Shown: in pieces, positions 19,296 to 28,879 of the stretch
Layout: every line of letters begins with the position of its first letter
Position numbering within the stretch: position 1 is the first letter of the stretch
Origin: Puia sp963703355
GTDB lineage: Bacteria; Bacteroidota; Bacteroidia; Chitinophagales; Chitinophagaceae
NCBI GenBank assembly: GCA_963703355.1
Contig: OY969813.1
Location: 3,100,001 to 3,164,000 of the forward strand
Reading direction: 5' to 3'
DNA length: 64,000 bases
Notes under the pieces: generated by a model
What the model saw: only the letters and a program-made list of their open reading frames with translations
Told to the model about the DNA's origin: nothing
Databases searched by the model: none
Position numbers and translations under genes: made by a program

Positions 19296-20060
19296 CTAAC
19301 CATAAAGCTCCAAGTGTATGGCTTTGCGATCGTATCCCAGATCAGCGATTCTTTTTCTGGCTTCATCTATCATAACTTTCCAGCCACACAGATAAAAAGA
19401 TGCCGGGGAAATAAGATTTGATTCGGCACCAATTCTACTTAATTTATTTCTGCATATTTCTTCATAAACGGCATGAACATATCCCGTTCTGATCAGATGT
19501 TTTCTGTTTTCCGGTATTTCACGGGAAAAAACAGGCAGGTATTGAAAACCAGGTAAATTCTCTTCCAATGTTTCCATTTCCCGCTGATACAATGCGTCTT
19601 CCAAACGTCTGCATCCAAATATCAGAAAAATGTCCAGGTGCGAAAGATTGTGATTTAATATGTGATTCACCATAGCTCTGAAAGGTGCTATTCCGGTTCC
19701 CGTGCAAATCAGAAAAAGATCTTTTTCAATCAGGGAAGGAAGTGTAAATGATCCCTGTGGTCCGCGTAGAATTAAAGTACAACCAACAGTTATTTCCTCA
19801 AAAAGATATTTTGTGCCCGCGCCTCCTTCCAGCAAAACAATAACCAATTCAAAAACAGCGGTTCCATCGGGCCAAGACGCGATGGAATAACTTCGCCAGC
19901 GTTTTGCTGGTTTCTCGTGGATGGGAAGGTCGAGTGTTACAAACTGTCCGGGTTCAAAATGAAAAGATTCGCCTGATTCAAGTTCAATCCAAAATCTCCT
20001 TGTAAAAGTTGTGGCATTTTCAATACGTATAATTTTTCCGGATTGCCAGGGTTGGACCAT
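19296..20060 (-). CDS. FAD/NAD(P)-binding ferredoxin-reductase-like oxidoreductase
   Basis: 254 residues of the ferredoxin-NADP reductase superfamily. The FAD domain has the flavin-binding WRSYSIAS motif (RxYS) near residue 55 and the GxxS/T-type segment VGCTLILRGPQGSF. The NAD(P) domain has ICTGTGIAPFRAMVNH near 118, IFLIFGCRRLEDALY near 145, and the C-terminal FYLCGWKVMIDEARK. No 2Fe-2S domain is fused, so the electron partner is a separate protein that is not identified here. It catalyses electron transfer between NAD(P)H and an acceptor in the cytoplasm. The start at 20060 fits the family N-terminus. It is flanked on both sides by GGTTATG repeat arrays. Confidence 0.85.
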   Translation of the reverse strand: MVQPWQSGKIIRIENATTFTRRFWIELESGESFHFEPGQFVTLDLPIHEKPAKRWRSYSIASWPDGTAVFELVIVLLEGGAGTKYLFEEITVGCTLILRGPQGSFTLPSLIEKDLFLICTGTGIAPFRAMVNHILNHNLSHLDIFLIFGCRRLEDALYQREMETLEENLPGFQYLPVFSREIPENRKHLIRTGYVHAVYEEICRNKLSRIGAESNLISPASFYLCGWKVMIDEARKRIADLGYDRKAIHLELYG

Positions 20061-20067
20061 TTTTCTA

Positions 20068-20153
20068 AATTATAAATTATGGGTTATCAGTTATGGATGA
20101 AAGCAGAATCTTTATATTTTCAAAAAAACTAAGGTAACCCATAACCCATAACC
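20068..20153. repeat. Inverted heptad arrays (GGTTATG type) between two minus-strand genes
   Basis: The left arm (AATTATGGGTTATCAGTTATGG, about 20075-20096) and right arm (GGTAACCCATAACCCATAACC, 20133-20153) are inverted to each other around an AT-rich spacer. The stop codon of the S8 protease gene abuts the last unit of the right arm. A transcript from the protease gene would form a long stem here. Confidence 0.65.
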
Positions 20154-23100
20154 CTAATATACCATAATCTTCTGCAGATATTTCTTACCGGCGATTTCCA
20201 GTTGCAAAACGTACATACCTGTACTGACCGGACCAAGGTTTATCAATTTACTATATGACCCCTGAAAATTGGGATTCTTCGATTCATAAAGCAATTGACC
20301 GTTGATATCCAAAATGCGCATGTCCATATTTGCGATGGCAGATTGATAGAACTGCACCGTAAATGATCCGTGATTTGGATTTGGCGTAACCGCAAGTCCA
20401 ATATCATTTCCAGGAGTATAAATATATTCGGCAGAGACCAGAGAACAACCTACGCTGTCAGTAACAACATCTTTATAATTGCCGGGTGCGTGTAATGAAT
20501 CCGTTTGACCGGTAGCCCCTGCAACCAATGTATCCTGGTAATACCATTGATTACCTGATGCATAATTACTTGATAGCAAATTCCCAACACGCGTAAGAAT
20601 AACTGGTGAAGGGGTGGTGGCCTGCACAGCAACACGCGGTGACGCACATTTTGTTAGTGTTATTCGTGTGTCATAAAGGAAGTAATAATATTTCTGGTAG
20701 AAACTTGTGTCTTTACAATTCGACACATCTATCGCACTGTTTCCGGTAAAAGTAAAAACACCTGGAATGCCCATCGGATATGGGTTTGATGTGAGATTGT
20801 TATTGCGGAACAAAAACGCACTGTCTTCCGCAACTACAATCAGTATATGATCGCCGGGTGTAGGTACAGGCAAATTCAATAAAAACACAGCACCTGTGTC
20901 GCTAGGTGAATTGATGCTCGAAGCGACTCTTGAAGGAGTTGGCGTTGTAGGATACACATCGATGACATTTTCAGAAATAGGATAATAACTGAATGAGCCC
21001 GCACATGAGTCATAGTTTGCGATGTCTGCTACAATAAAATCCACTTTACCTCCTGCGCCAACATATAATCGACTGGTCGCAATTGTTACTGGAACGTCGT
21101 TATGAAATTTGATAAAGTTTCCCTGAAAGTAATTGTATCCGCCTTGTGGGAAAACCAATTTGTTTACAGGACCTACGGATCCGCTAATTTCATTCAGCCC
21201 CAGGTAATACGTTTTATTGGGTGGAATATCAGTCGTGGTAGCCTGATCTCCCGACGCGATAGGGGTCGTGGATGTCGGACTGTCGAACCAGAGAACGGCA
21301 TCGGTGCTGTCGGTAAGATTTGCTTTAAGTCCGGCTAAGGGAGGCGTTGTACTACAAATTTCTGCTTCACCTGTGGCGACTTCCGATCCGGAACTGATGT
21401 TGATAGTATCTGAAATAAAATCGTTGCCTGTGTTTTGGTCCCCTGGTAAGGACGTTGCTGCCTGAATAATATAAATTTTACCTGCAGCTGCAGGATAAGC
21501 GGGCTGAAAAGTATAGATCACTGAGCTCATTGCAGGCACCGTATCTGGATAAATGGTGTTGATGTCAACGAGTGTTGTACTTCCTGAAATTATTTTCAAT
21601 GACACAGGTACGTTTACTTGTGCTTCTGTTCCTGAATTTTTTATCCTGATGGAAACACGCTGAGAATCTGTCTGGCAAGATCCCGGCAAAGGATCCACCA
21701 CGGCATCAGCGCTTACATCATTTGTAAGTGGCTGAAAGGTTACAGTATAATCTTGCGTTTCCCCAGTACCATAGCTACCGCATGCCTGAACCGCCGATGT
21801 GTCGGTAGTTTCTTCAGCCACTATACGCAGCCTGGTACTGTTTCCTACGACCAGACCAGCAGGCACGATCAGATTTCCATTATCAGTAATAGCTCCGCCT
21901 GCCAAAACAGGACTTACGTAAGCCTGAGAAAACGTTCCGTTATTTTTATAATCAATAAATATTTTAATTACTCTGGAAGAAGTACTTGCATCGCAGCTGC
22001 TGAGTTTTATGGTGAAGGGAATGGTCTGACTTGATTGAAGATTGATGATGTTATTCGTATAATCCGTGTATGTTGTACAGCCCGATGGATTTACTACATC
22101 AATATTCCCCATTTTGACTTCGTCGATGCGCGTCCCTGCGCTACTGGAAGCCGCTGAGCTGCAATAGGGAGTACTTCCCACCCCGCTCACCAAAAGTGAA
22201 TAAGCCTGGGATCCGTTTTTAAGTGTGCCTTTGTGTGAAATGGTCAGACTATATGACTTTCCTGGAATAGTATTTTTTACAATGACTTTTTCAACATTAT
22301 TCAGACTGTCATCACCTGGTACAGCGGGGGCGCCCGGATTAAGACGATTAAGTGTCCAGGGCATATACGTGGTACTATTTCCCGTAATTCGTAAATCGAG
22401 ATCATTTACAAGCTTTCGTGCCGGATTATTTAAAACATTCACTTCGTCTACGGTGGCAGCAGGATCAGTCCAGCAGATTGTAGCAACCAGAGGTCCCTTA
22501 CCAGAGGCAACTACTGGAATGGTTAAAGGAGCATCTGCATTTGCCCTCACATTCTCCTGAATTAATTGATCTGTGTTGTTTGAAGTAATCACGGAAGCAG
22601 CTTTCACCATATCTACCAGGCCCCATCCATATTGATAATCGGGACCGTCTGCTGGTCCGGCTTCATCAGCGGTATGAATCAAAATTCCTTTCAGCGTTGC
22701 TGAACGCATGAAAACATTATGCAGTTTATAATAGTATTCCTGCAAAAGAAATCCGGATCCTGCAGTTGCCGGTGAGGACATGGAAGTTCCGCTATAAATT
22801 GCGTAAGCATTATTTGAAGTACTGATAGATGACAATACATTAACTCCATCAGCCACGAGGTCTGGTTTAATACGACCATCGTCTGAAGGCCCCCAGCTGC
22901 TGAAATCAGCCAGAACAACATCAGCCGGCGAATTATAGCCTCCTGGAATGGGGTTTACTGCTCCAACTGAAATAATATTTTTGGCGATCCCGTAGGTTGG
23001 AATGATATCATAACCATCATTGTTACTGATACCTGCGGGTCTGTTACCTGCGGGTATCAGGTTCCCGGCCGCATTATAACGATAGTAGGGCTGGCCTACT

Positions 23101-23912
23101 GCGGGGCCGTTCTCATCTCTGTTGTTTCCGGCAGATTTGACAATCAAATAATAGGGAGCATTATATGCAATAGAATCCCATACCTGAGTAACATCATCAT
23201 AATATCCGAACTTATAGTCAACGGTATCTCCCGGGTTTCCAAGGAATTGCCATTCATTGTTATCGGTATCTAAATTCCAACCGGCAAGAGCCCCATAAGA
23301 ATGATTTGAGATAAGCAGGTTAGGGGCTGCCGCATACATTTCTGTCAGTTGATCATTATAATCATATGCCTGGAGCTGCTGGGCTCCGAAAGACATACCC
23401 TTGGCAACAGGATTTACACCGGCCGCTATAAGGGTACCCGAAACATGCGTGGAATGGTCGTTTAGTATGGGGGAATTATCAACCTGAATTACCCTTCCGG
23501 CAAGTTCCTGGTGAGTCCCTAAAACTTTACCGCCATCCCAAAGAGCCAGCTTACCTTTTAGTGCAGGCGTTGAACCATTCAGATTTAATCCCGTACTTCC
23601 ACCAGGCCAAAGTTGGTTGGTACCGATAGTGGCAGCTGAAATGATATTGTCATTTGTAGAAATATAAAGTGGAAAACCCTTTGGACTCACACCGCAGAGA
23701 ACGGCAATATTTCCCTTTTTTAGTTTTATAGAGAGTGGCCATCCTTTTTGTCTTGCTAATCCGGCCAGGCGTACACTCATTTCACGATACAGTATTTCAG
23801 AGCGCGTTGCTCCGTCGCGAAGTGCTGAGACATTCGTAGTTACCTGAGAATGAACAGTTGAAACGAGGGATAAAACGATAAGGAACAGGGGTACAAATTT
23901 CTTACGTATCAT
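20154..23912 (-). CDS. Secreted subtilisin-like (S8) serine protease with GEVED domain and T9SS type A sorting domain
   Basis: About 1252 residues. A signal peptide (FVPLFLIVLSLVSTVHSQ) is followed by an S8 peptidase with the full triad: Asp126 in LALWDGG, His153 in NDHSTHVSGT, and Ser in YSGTSMSSPATAGSG near residue 395. The oxyanion Asn is in VKSAGNNRDENG. Downstream is a GEVED domain (IFIDYKNNGTFSQAY, GTGETQDYTVTF), then CARDB/Ig-like segments. The C-terminal ~75 residues are a type A sorting domain (VTPNPNHGSFTVQF, STGMYVLQLEIAGKKYLQKI), so T9SS export to the surface or medium is expected. It is probably a nutrient-acquiring or matrix-degrading protease. The ATG at 23912 opens the signal peptide; upstream in-frame codons to 23960 are unlikely. 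Confidence 0.92.
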   Translation of the reverse strand: MIRKKFVPLFLIVLSLVSTVHSQVTTNVSALRDGATRSEILYREMSVRLAGLARQKGWPLSIKLKKGNIAVLCGVSPKGFPLYISTNDNIISAATIGTNQLWPGGSTGLNLNGSTPALKGKLALWDGGKVLGTHQELAGRVIQVDNSPILNDHSTHVSGTLIAAGVNPVAKGMSFGAQQLQAYDYNDQLTEMYAAAPNLLISNHSYGALAGWNLDTDNNEWQFLGNPGDTVDYKFGYYDDVTQVWDSIAYNAPYYLIVKSAGNNRDENGPAVGQPYYRYNAAGNLIPAGNRPAGISNNDGYDIIPTYGIAKNIISVGAVNPIPGGYNSPADVVLADFSSWGPSDDGRIKPDLVADGVNVLSSISTSNNAYAIYSGTSMSSPATAGSGFLLQEYYYKLHNVFMRSATLKGILIHTADEAGPADGPDYQYGWGLVDMVKAASVITSNNTDQLIQENVRANADAPLTIPVVASGKGPLVATICWTDPAATVDEVNVLNNPARKLVNDLDLRITGNSTTYMPWTLNRLNPGAPAVPGDDSLNNVEKVIVKNTIPGKSYSLTISHKGTLKNGSQAYSLLVSGVGSTPYCSSAASSSAGTRIDEVKMGNIDVVNPSGCTTYTDYTNNIINLQSSQTIPFTIKLSSCDASTSSRVIKIFIDYKNNGTFSQAYVSPVLAGGAITDNGNLIVPAGLVVGNSTRLRIVAEETTDTSAVQACGSYGTGETQDYTVTFQPLTNDVSADAVVDPLPGSCQTDSQRVSIRIKNSGTEAQVNVPVSLKIISGSTTLVDINTIYPDTVPAMSSVIYTFQPAYPAAAGKIYIIQAATSLPGDQNTGNDFISDTINISSGSEVATGEAEICSTTPPLAGLKANLTDSTDAVLWFDSPTSTTPIASGDQATTTDIPPNKTYYLGLNEISGSVGPVNKLVFPQGGYNYFQGNFIKFHNDVPVTIATSRLYVGAGGKVDFIVADIANYDSCAGSFSYYPISENVIDVYPTTPTPSRVASSINSPSDTGAVFLLNLPVPTPGDHILIVVAEDSAFLFRNNNLTSNPYPMGIPGVFTFTGNSAIDVSNCKDTSFYQKYYYFLYDTRITLTKCASPRVAVQATTPSPVILTRVGNLLSSNYASGNQWYYQDTLVAGATGQTDSLHAPGNYKDVVTDSVGCSLVSAEYIYTPGNDIGLAVTPNPNHGSFTVQFYQSAIANMDMRILDINGQLLYESKNPNFQGSYSKLINLGPVSTGMYVLQLEIAGKKYLQKIMVY

Positions 23913-23983
23913 GTATTTTCTTAAATGATAAAGAGCCTGAAAATTACACATTTTTACCAAGCATAGCCATTTTTGGTATAACT

Positions 23984-23991
23984 TACCTTTG
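23984..23991 (+). promoter_or_regulatory. Promoter -7 element (TACCTTTG)
   Basis: TACCTTTG matches TAnnTTTG and lies 14 bases ahead of the ATG at 24006, in the divergent region after the protease gene start. Confidence 0.5.
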
Positions 23992-24005
23992 GTTGTTTAG
24001 TGAAA

Positions 24006-24461
24006 ATGCTGTTCAAAAAAACGATACTGCAATTGGCGATCAGCATACCTGTTTTGCTGCATTCCGTTTACAGCCAGGATAAAAAAACGGGTCTCGAAGG
24101 ATATATATTTCGAATTTCTGGCAACCGGATGCCTTCTCCAGATACAAAATTAAGCCCACCTAAAGGAATTAAAGCTGTTTTATACATATATGAGCTCACC
24201 AGTCTTAGTCAGGTTATCAAAGAGGGCGAAACTGCGTTTTATAGCACAATCCGCACTCATTTGGTTCAGACTGTGACGTCAAACGAGAGCGGTTATTTTT
24301 CAGTTTCACTGCCTCCTGGAGAATACTCTCTTTTCACCAAAAAGGATGCTTTGTACTACGCTAATAATTTTGATGGGGATGGCCATATCGCACCTGTAAA
24401 GGTTCATTCGGGCAAAATCACTCAAGTCAATATCAATATCGACTACGATGCGGTATACTGA
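24006..24461 (+). CDS. Small secreted protein with carboxypeptidase-regulatory-like fold
   Basis: About 151 residues with a signal peptide (ILQLAISIPVLLHSVYSQ). The mature part reads as a single beta-sandwich: LEGYIFRISGNRMPS at its start, VTSNESGYFSVSLPPGEYSLF in the middle (typical of CarboxypepD_reg-like domains), and ITQVNINIDYDAVY at its end. No catalytic domain is attached. Homologous small periplasmic proteins in this phylum have no assigned role. The ATG at 24006 is used; a GTG at 24000 is an alternative. It precedes mfd but is separated from it by a repeat array and a separate promoter. Confidence 0.7.
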   Translation: MLFKKTILQLAISIPVLLHSVYSQDKKTGLEGYIFRISGNRMPSPDTKLSPPKGIKAVLYIYELTSLSQVIKEGETAFYSTIRTHLVQTVTSNESGYFSVSLPPGEYSLFTKKDALYYANNFDGDGHIAPVKVHSGKITQVNINIDYDAVY

Positions 24462-24469
24462 AAACAAGT

Positions 24470-24569
24470 ATGGGAGTATGGGAGTATGGGAGTATGGGAG
24501 TGGATTTTTGCAATGAAATCCCGGACGCAGATTTCTTTCACATTCCCATACTCCCATACTCCCATACTT
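24470..24569. repeat. Perfect-type inverted octad arrays (GGAGTATG) between a secreted-protein gene and mfd
   Basis: Direct units of GGGAGTAT repeat from about 24470 to 24500. Their exact inverse (ACTCCCATACTCCCATACTCCC type) runs from about 24544 to 24567, with a ~43-base spacer. The stem would exceed 20 bp. The right arm also ends 9 bases before the mfd -7 element and so covers the expected position of the -33 element. Confidence 0.75.
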
Positions 24570-24577
24570 GTTTTCAG

Positions 24578-24585
24578 TATCTTTG
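24578..24585 (+). promoter_or_regulatory. Promoter -7 element (TATCTTTG) for mfd
   Basis: TATCTTTG matches TAnnTTTG and is 8 bases upstream of the ATG at 24594. Its -33 partner would fall inside the inverted repeat. It rules out translation from in-frame codons within the repeat. Confidence 0.6.
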
Positions 24586-24593
24586 CAGTCTGG

Positions 24594-27500
24594 ATGAGTA
24601 ATGAGGTCCTGCTGAAGCAATACGAACATTCATCCCGCCTTTTTCAGCTGGCGGACAGGCTTACTTTGTCCCAACCCCAGCAAATCTTTCTAAAGAATCT
24701 TCAGGGATCTTCCCCGGCATTTGTTATTACTGCTATTTTTAATCTGCATACCACAAGTCAACTCAATCATGTCGTCATTTTGGAGGATGCGGAAACGGCA
24801 GCGTACTTCCACAATTCATTAGAAAATCTCACGGGGGCGCTCGATATTTTTTACTTTCCTTCATCTTTTAAGAATAATAAGACCTGGCAGGAGCTTAACA
24901 GCAGTCATGTTATGCTTCGCACAGAAGCCCTTACTCGATGGAGTAATGGAGGTAATAAGAAAATCATTGTAACCTGTCCGGAGGCACTTATTGAAAAAGT
25001 AGTACTTCCCGAAACACTAGCTGAAAATATGATTCGGCTGAAGTCCGGCGAAACCATACAGCCTGTGGAACTGATGGAAACCCTTGTAGGCTATGGTTTT
25101 GAAAGAACTGATTTCGTGTATGAACCGGGTCAATTTGCTTTACGGGGAGGCATTCTTGATATCTATTCGTTCGGGAATGAGAAACCATACCGGATTGAGT
25201 TATTTGGGAATGAAGTGGATTCTATCCGGTTGTTTGATCCCGAATCCCAACTGAGCGAAAGAAGGTTGATACAGGTAAACATTATACCAAATATTGAGAC
25301 CCACTTCACAGAAGAAAAAAAAGTTTCACTCTTTGAATTCATTCCCGATAATACGGTATTGTGGATGCACGACCGACGGTTTATAAGAGAAAAAATGGAT
25401 ATACTCCATAAAGACCTGAAACTTTTTCTCGAATCAGGAGGGGGCGCAAGGGAGATAAAGATTACAGATGACAGCGGAGGTAAAAAAATCTCAGTGGAAG
25501 ATTTCATAGACTCAAGTGCCATCGAAGAGGTTTCCAAAAGCCGGCATCTTGTTGACTTTGGCTCTGTACCGGAACAAGAAGCCTATACCATTGAATTTCA
25601 CACGCGCCAGCAACCAGCCTTCAACAGGCGCTTTGAAAGACTGATTGAAAACCTTGAAAGCTGGAAATCCAGGAAATTTGAAATATACCTGTTTGCTGAA
25701 AATGCAAAACAACTGGAAAGACTTCATACGATTTTTGAAGACCTGAAATCAGAAATTCGGTTTACTCCTGTGGCAACTTCTATACATGAAGGATTTATTG
25801 ATGAAGATCTCAAAGTGGTCTGCTACACCGACCACGAGATTTTCCAGCGTTATCATAAATACAAAATTAAGCAGGCATACAATAAAAGCAAAGCAATCAC
25901 GCTTCGCACACTTCGCGAATTGCAACCGGGAGATTACGTAACCCATATTGATCATGGAGTGGGAGTATTTAGCGGACTGCAGAAAATCGAAGTGAGCGGG
26001 CATCTCCAGGAGGCAGTAAGAATCTTTTACAAGGACAATGATATTCTGTATGTCAATATTAATTCGCTGCATAAAATTTCAAAATATACGGGTAAAGAAG
26101 GAAGTATTCCTAAAATGAGTAAGCTTGGAAGCGATGCATGGCAGAAGCTAAAAGAAAAAACCAAAACCCGTGTAAAGGAAATCGCTTTTGATCTCATCAA
26201 GTTATATGCTGCGCGAAAAGCTCAGGAAGGATTCGCTTTTTCTCCCGATAATTACATGCAAACCGAGTTGGAGGCATCTTTTATTTATGAGGACACGCCT
26301 GACCAAAGCCGAGCTACAGCCGACGTAAAAAAAGACATGGAATCTGCGTCACCTATGGATCGCCTGGTTTGCGGCGATGTGGGATTTGGCAAAACAGAAG
26401 TAGCTATCAGGGCAGCGTTCAAAGCATGTCTGGATGGCAAACAGGCTGCGATTTTGGTGCCAACAACCATACTTGCTTTCCAACACTACAAAACTTTTGG
26501 CGAAAGATTGAAGGATTTTCCCGTAACAGTTGACTATGTAAATCGATTTAAATCTGCCAAGGAAAAGAAGGAAACTTACAAGAAGCTGGAAGAAGGGAAA
26601 ATCGATATCATTATAGGCACGCATTCCATTTTGGGCAAAGAGGTAAAGTTCAAAGACCTGGGTTTACTTGTGATTGATGAAGAACAAAAATTTGGCGTCG
26701 GGCACAAGGAAAAAATAAAAACACTGAAGACGAACCTGGATTGTCTTACGCTGACAGCTACGCCTATTCCCAGGACTTTACAATTTAGCCTGATGGGTGC
26801 CCGCGACCTGAGTATTATGAACACACCGCCTCCCAACAGGCAACCCATACAAACAGAGCTGCAGGTATTTAATGAGGAATTTATCCGGGACGCCATCTAC
26901 TACGAAGTGGAGCGTGGCGGTCAGGTGTTTTATATTTATAATCGTATACAGGGGCTTAAGGAAATGACTGTTTTGCTGCAGTCGCTGTGTCCTGATCTGA
27001 GTATTGGATTTGCCCATGGTCAAATGGAAGGGCATGACCTGGAAGAAAGGATACTTAATTTTATTGACAGAAAATATGATGTATTGGTCTGCACCAATAT
27101 TGTCGAAAGTGGTGTTGACATTCCAAATGTAAATACCATCATTGTTCAAAATGCGCATCAGTTTGGTCTCAGTGATTTACATCAACTGCGCGGTCGGGTT
27201 GGAAGAAGTAATAAAAAAGCGTTTTGTTATTTACTGGCACCATCACTTGCAACACTGCCGTCCGACGCCCGAAAGAGGTTGCAAACGCTTGAACAACACA
27301 GTGACCTGGGAAGTGGATTTCAGATTGCTATGCGTGATCTCGACATTCGGGGAGCAGGAAATATGCTGGGTGGTGAACAAAGCGGCTTTATGGTTGAGAT
27401 GGGCTTTGAAACGTATCAGAAAATTCTTGATGAAGCTATCAGAGAGCTGAAAAGAACTTCTTTCAAGGATCTGTTTAAAGATGAAATAGCCAAACAGGAG

Positions 27501-27989
27501 CAGGAAGCCATCGACTGCACGATAGATACGGATCTTGAAATACTGATTCCGGACCTGTATGTTGAGAGTATTACAGAAAGATTATCTCTTTATACAAGAC
27601 TGGATAATTGTGAAACGGAAGAAGAACTAAAAAATTTTTATAAAGAGTTGGAAGATCGCTTTGGTCCTGTGCCGGACGAAGTAAATGATTTATTTGATAC
27701 CGTACGAATACGCCGGATGGCGGTAGCATTGGGATTTGAAAAACTGATATTTAAAAATAAACAGGTAAAGTTTTATTTTATCAATCAGCCAAATTCTGCA
27801 TATTTTGATTCGGACATTTTTAAAAATATTCTAATTTATATCCAAAGACATTCCAGACATGCGCGGCTGCGGCAAAATGGAAAGTTATTTTCATTAATAA
27901 TTAGTGACGTTGATTCAATAAAAAAACTTCTTGAATTTGTGCAACACATGCATGAGGCGGTTGTCCAAGAGGAAAGTGTGAAAGTGTGA
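24594..27989 (+). CDS. mfd: Transcription-repair coupling factor Mfd
   Basis: About 1131 residues. Mfd removes RNA polymerase stalled at lesions and recruits UvrA for nucleotide excision repair. The N-terminal UvrB-like module (YVTCPEAL-type region, then RGGILDIYSFGNEKPYRIE) is followed by the CarD-like RNA-polymerase interaction domain (LQPGDYVTHIDHGVGVF near residue 460). The translocase has Walker A GDVGFGKTEVAIRAAF, the DEEQ box VIDEEQKFGVGHKEK, TATPIPRTL, and the RecG-like LRGRVGRSNKKAFCYLL. The TRCF C-terminal domain ends the protein. The start follows a promoter element directly. The final codons (ending ESVKV) lie in short AGTGTGAA-like repeats at the convergent junction. Confidence 0.96.
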   Translation: MSNEVLLKQYEHSSRLFQLADRLTLSQPQQIFLKNLQGSSPAFVITAIFNLHTTSQLNHVVILEDAETAAYFHNSLENLTGALDIFYFPSSFKNNKTWQELNSSHVMLRTEALTRWSNGGNKKIIVTCPEALIEKVVLPETLAENMIRLKSGETIQPVELMETLVGYGFERTDFVYEPGQFALRGGILDIYSFGNEKPYRIELFGNEVDSIRLFDPESQLSERRLIQVNIIPNIETHFTEEKKVSLFEFIPDNTVLWMHDRRFIREKMDILHKDLKLFLESGGGAREIKITDDSGGKKISVEDFIDSSAIEEVSKSRHLVDFGSVPEQEAYTIEFHTRQQPAFNRRFERLIENLESWKSRKFEIYLFAENAKQLERLHTIFEDLKSEIRFTPVATSIHEGFIDEDLKVVCYTDHEIFQRYHKYKIKQAYNKSKAITLRTLRELQPGDYVTHIDHGVGVFSGLQKIEVSGHLQEAVRIFYKDNDILYVNINSLHKISKYTGKEGSIPKMSKLGSDAWQKLKEKTKTRVKEIAFDLIKLYAARKAQEGFAFSPDNYMQTELEASFIYEDTPDQSRATADVKKDMESASPMDRLVCGDVGFGKTEVAIRAAFKACLDGKQAAILVPTTILAFQHYKTFGERLKDFPVTVDYVNRFKSAKEKKETYKKLEEGKIDIIIGTHSILGKEVKFKDLGLLVIDEEQKFGVGHKEKIKTLKTNLDCLTLTATPIPRTLQFSLMGARDLSIMNTPPPNRQPIQTELQVFNEEFIRDAIYYEVERGGQVFYIYNRIQGLKEMTVLLQSLCPDLSIGFAHGQMEGHDLEERILNFIDRKYDVLVCTNIVESGVDIPNVNTIIVQNAHQFGLSDLHQLRGRVGRSNKKAFCYLLAPSLATLPSDARKRLQTLEQHSDLGSGFQIAMRDLDIRGAGNMLGGEQSGFMVEMGFETYQKILDEAIRELKRTSFKDLFKDEIAKQEQEAIDCTIDTDLEILIPDLYVESITERLSLYTRLDNCETEEELKNFYKELEDRFGPVPDEVNDLFDTVRIRRMAVALGFEKLIFKNKQVKFYFINQPNSAYFDSDIFKNILIYIQRHSRHARLRQNGKLFSLIISDVDSIKKLLEFVQHMHEAVVQEESVKV

Positions 27990-27995
27990 GAGTGC

Positions 27996-28427
27996 TTACC
28001 TAAGTTTTTTTTCCATGATTACATGCGGAATGGTAATTTCTATAAATTGGCCGTCTTTTTTTACATATCCAAGCTTTTCATAGAATCCAATGGCCGTAAC
28101 GCGCGCATGCATCATAAGGGTTTCATAGCCCATATCTCTGGCGATATTTTCAGCAAAAATCATTAACGCGCGTCCTATTCCCTTACCCTGCAGATTGTTG
28201 GAGACTGCCATTTGACGGAGCCTTAAGGTTTTAGGGCCAACCAGGGTGAGCAAACAGCAGCCAAGCATCCGATCGTCTTCAAAAGCACCTATTAGTACAT
28301 CATCCTTCTCTTTTTCAAGCTCTTTTGGATCGAAAGTCAATCCCAGCGGCTTTCTCAGGAGATCGTTACGCAAACGCACCATCTTCTCATAATCCGGCGA
28401 ACCATAGTCTATCTGCTTGAGGGCCAT
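27996..28427 (-). CDS. GNAT-family N-acetyltransferase
   Basis: 143 residues with the GNAT fold. The acetyl-CoA pyrophosphate loop is visible as VSNNLQGKGIGRALM near residue 77 (Q/R-x-x-G-x-G), preceded by LRLRQMAV (beta-4) and followed by LMMHARVTAIGFYEKLGYV (motif B), the usual C-terminal signature. It is a small cytoplasmic single-domain enzyme. The substrate cannot be told; the ElaA/YitI-like shape is common among small-molecule acetyltransferases. It is convergent with mfd, with only 6 bases between stops, and divergent from acpP. Confidence 0.88.
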   Translation of the reverse strand: MALKQIDYGSPDYEKMVRLRNDLLRKPLGLTFDPKELEKEKDDVLIGAFEDDRMLGCCLLTLVGPKTLRLRQMAVSNNLQGKGIGRALMIFAENIARDMGYETLMMHARVTAIGFYEKLGYVKKDGQFIEITIPHVIMEKKLR

Positions 28428-28516
28428 GCCTTGGGGGTTGATTTTAAGTAATCGGCGGTGGAAATCGCAAATTCCGGTATATAATCCAAAGCAAAAAATA
28501 AAATTGAAATAGCTTG

Positions 28517-28549
28517 TTGACTGTGTTTAAGTCAAAAATTATATTTTTG
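28517..28549 (+). promoter_or_regulatory. acpP promoter (-33 TTGAC and -7 TATTTTTG)
   Basis: A TTGAC box at 28517-28521 is separated by 20 bases from TATTTTTG at 28542-28549, matching the two-part Bacteroidota sigma-A consensus. The acpP ATG follows 24 bases later. This is the clearest promoter in the window and fits a highly expressed gene. Confidence 0.7.
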
Positions 28550-28573
28550 CAGCCGAAACTAAAATTTACAAAA

Positions 28574-28810
28574 ATGTCAGACATCGCAACACGAGTCAAA
28601 AAAATTATAGTGGACAAGTTAGGTGTAGAGGAAGCCGAAGTGACAAACGAGGCGTCTTTTACGAACGATCTGGGCGCCGATTCACTTGACACGGTTGAAT
28701 TGATTATGGAGTTCGAAAAGGAATTCAATATCTCGATTCCCGATGAACAGGCAGAGACCATTACTACGGTAGGTCAGGCTATCGGATACCTGGAAGAACA
28801 CGCCAAATAA
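28574..28810 (+). CDS. acpP: Acyl carrier protein
   Basis: 78 residues and strongly acidic, with the four-helix acyl carrier protein pattern. The phosphopantetheine attachment Ser is in LGADSLDTVELIMEFEKEF near residue 38, the canonical DSL motif. It carries growing acyl chains in type II fatty acid synthesis in the cytoplasm. The ATG at 28574 starts MSDIATRVKK as in the family; an upstream in-frame extension lies in the promoter and is not translated. fabF follows, then rnc, the usual acpP-fabF-rnc order. Confidence 0.97.
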   Translation: MSDIATRVKKIIVDKLGVEEAEVTNEASFTNDLGADSLDTVELIMEFEKEFNISIPDEQAETITTVGQAIGYLEEHAK

Positions 28811-28841
28811 GGGGTTTCTTGTGCTGCGCTATTCTTCGTTG

Positions 28842-28879
28842 ATCCGCTTTTCGAAGGCTTTCGGGCTGAGAAAGCGGAT
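28842..28879 (+). terminator. Stem-loop between acpP and fabF (possible attenuator)
   Basis: ATCCGCTTT (28842-28850) pairs with AAAGCGGAT (28871-28879), a perfect 9-bp stem with a 20-base loop. It is followed by AT-rich sequence but no long T-run. It may stabilise the acpP message or reduce read-through into fabF, matching the higher need for ACP. Confidence 0.5.

Noticed and set aside
24470..24569. Insertion-sequence or MITE boundary
   Set aside because: The inverted arms are made of tandem octads, with no target-site duplication or transposase nearby.
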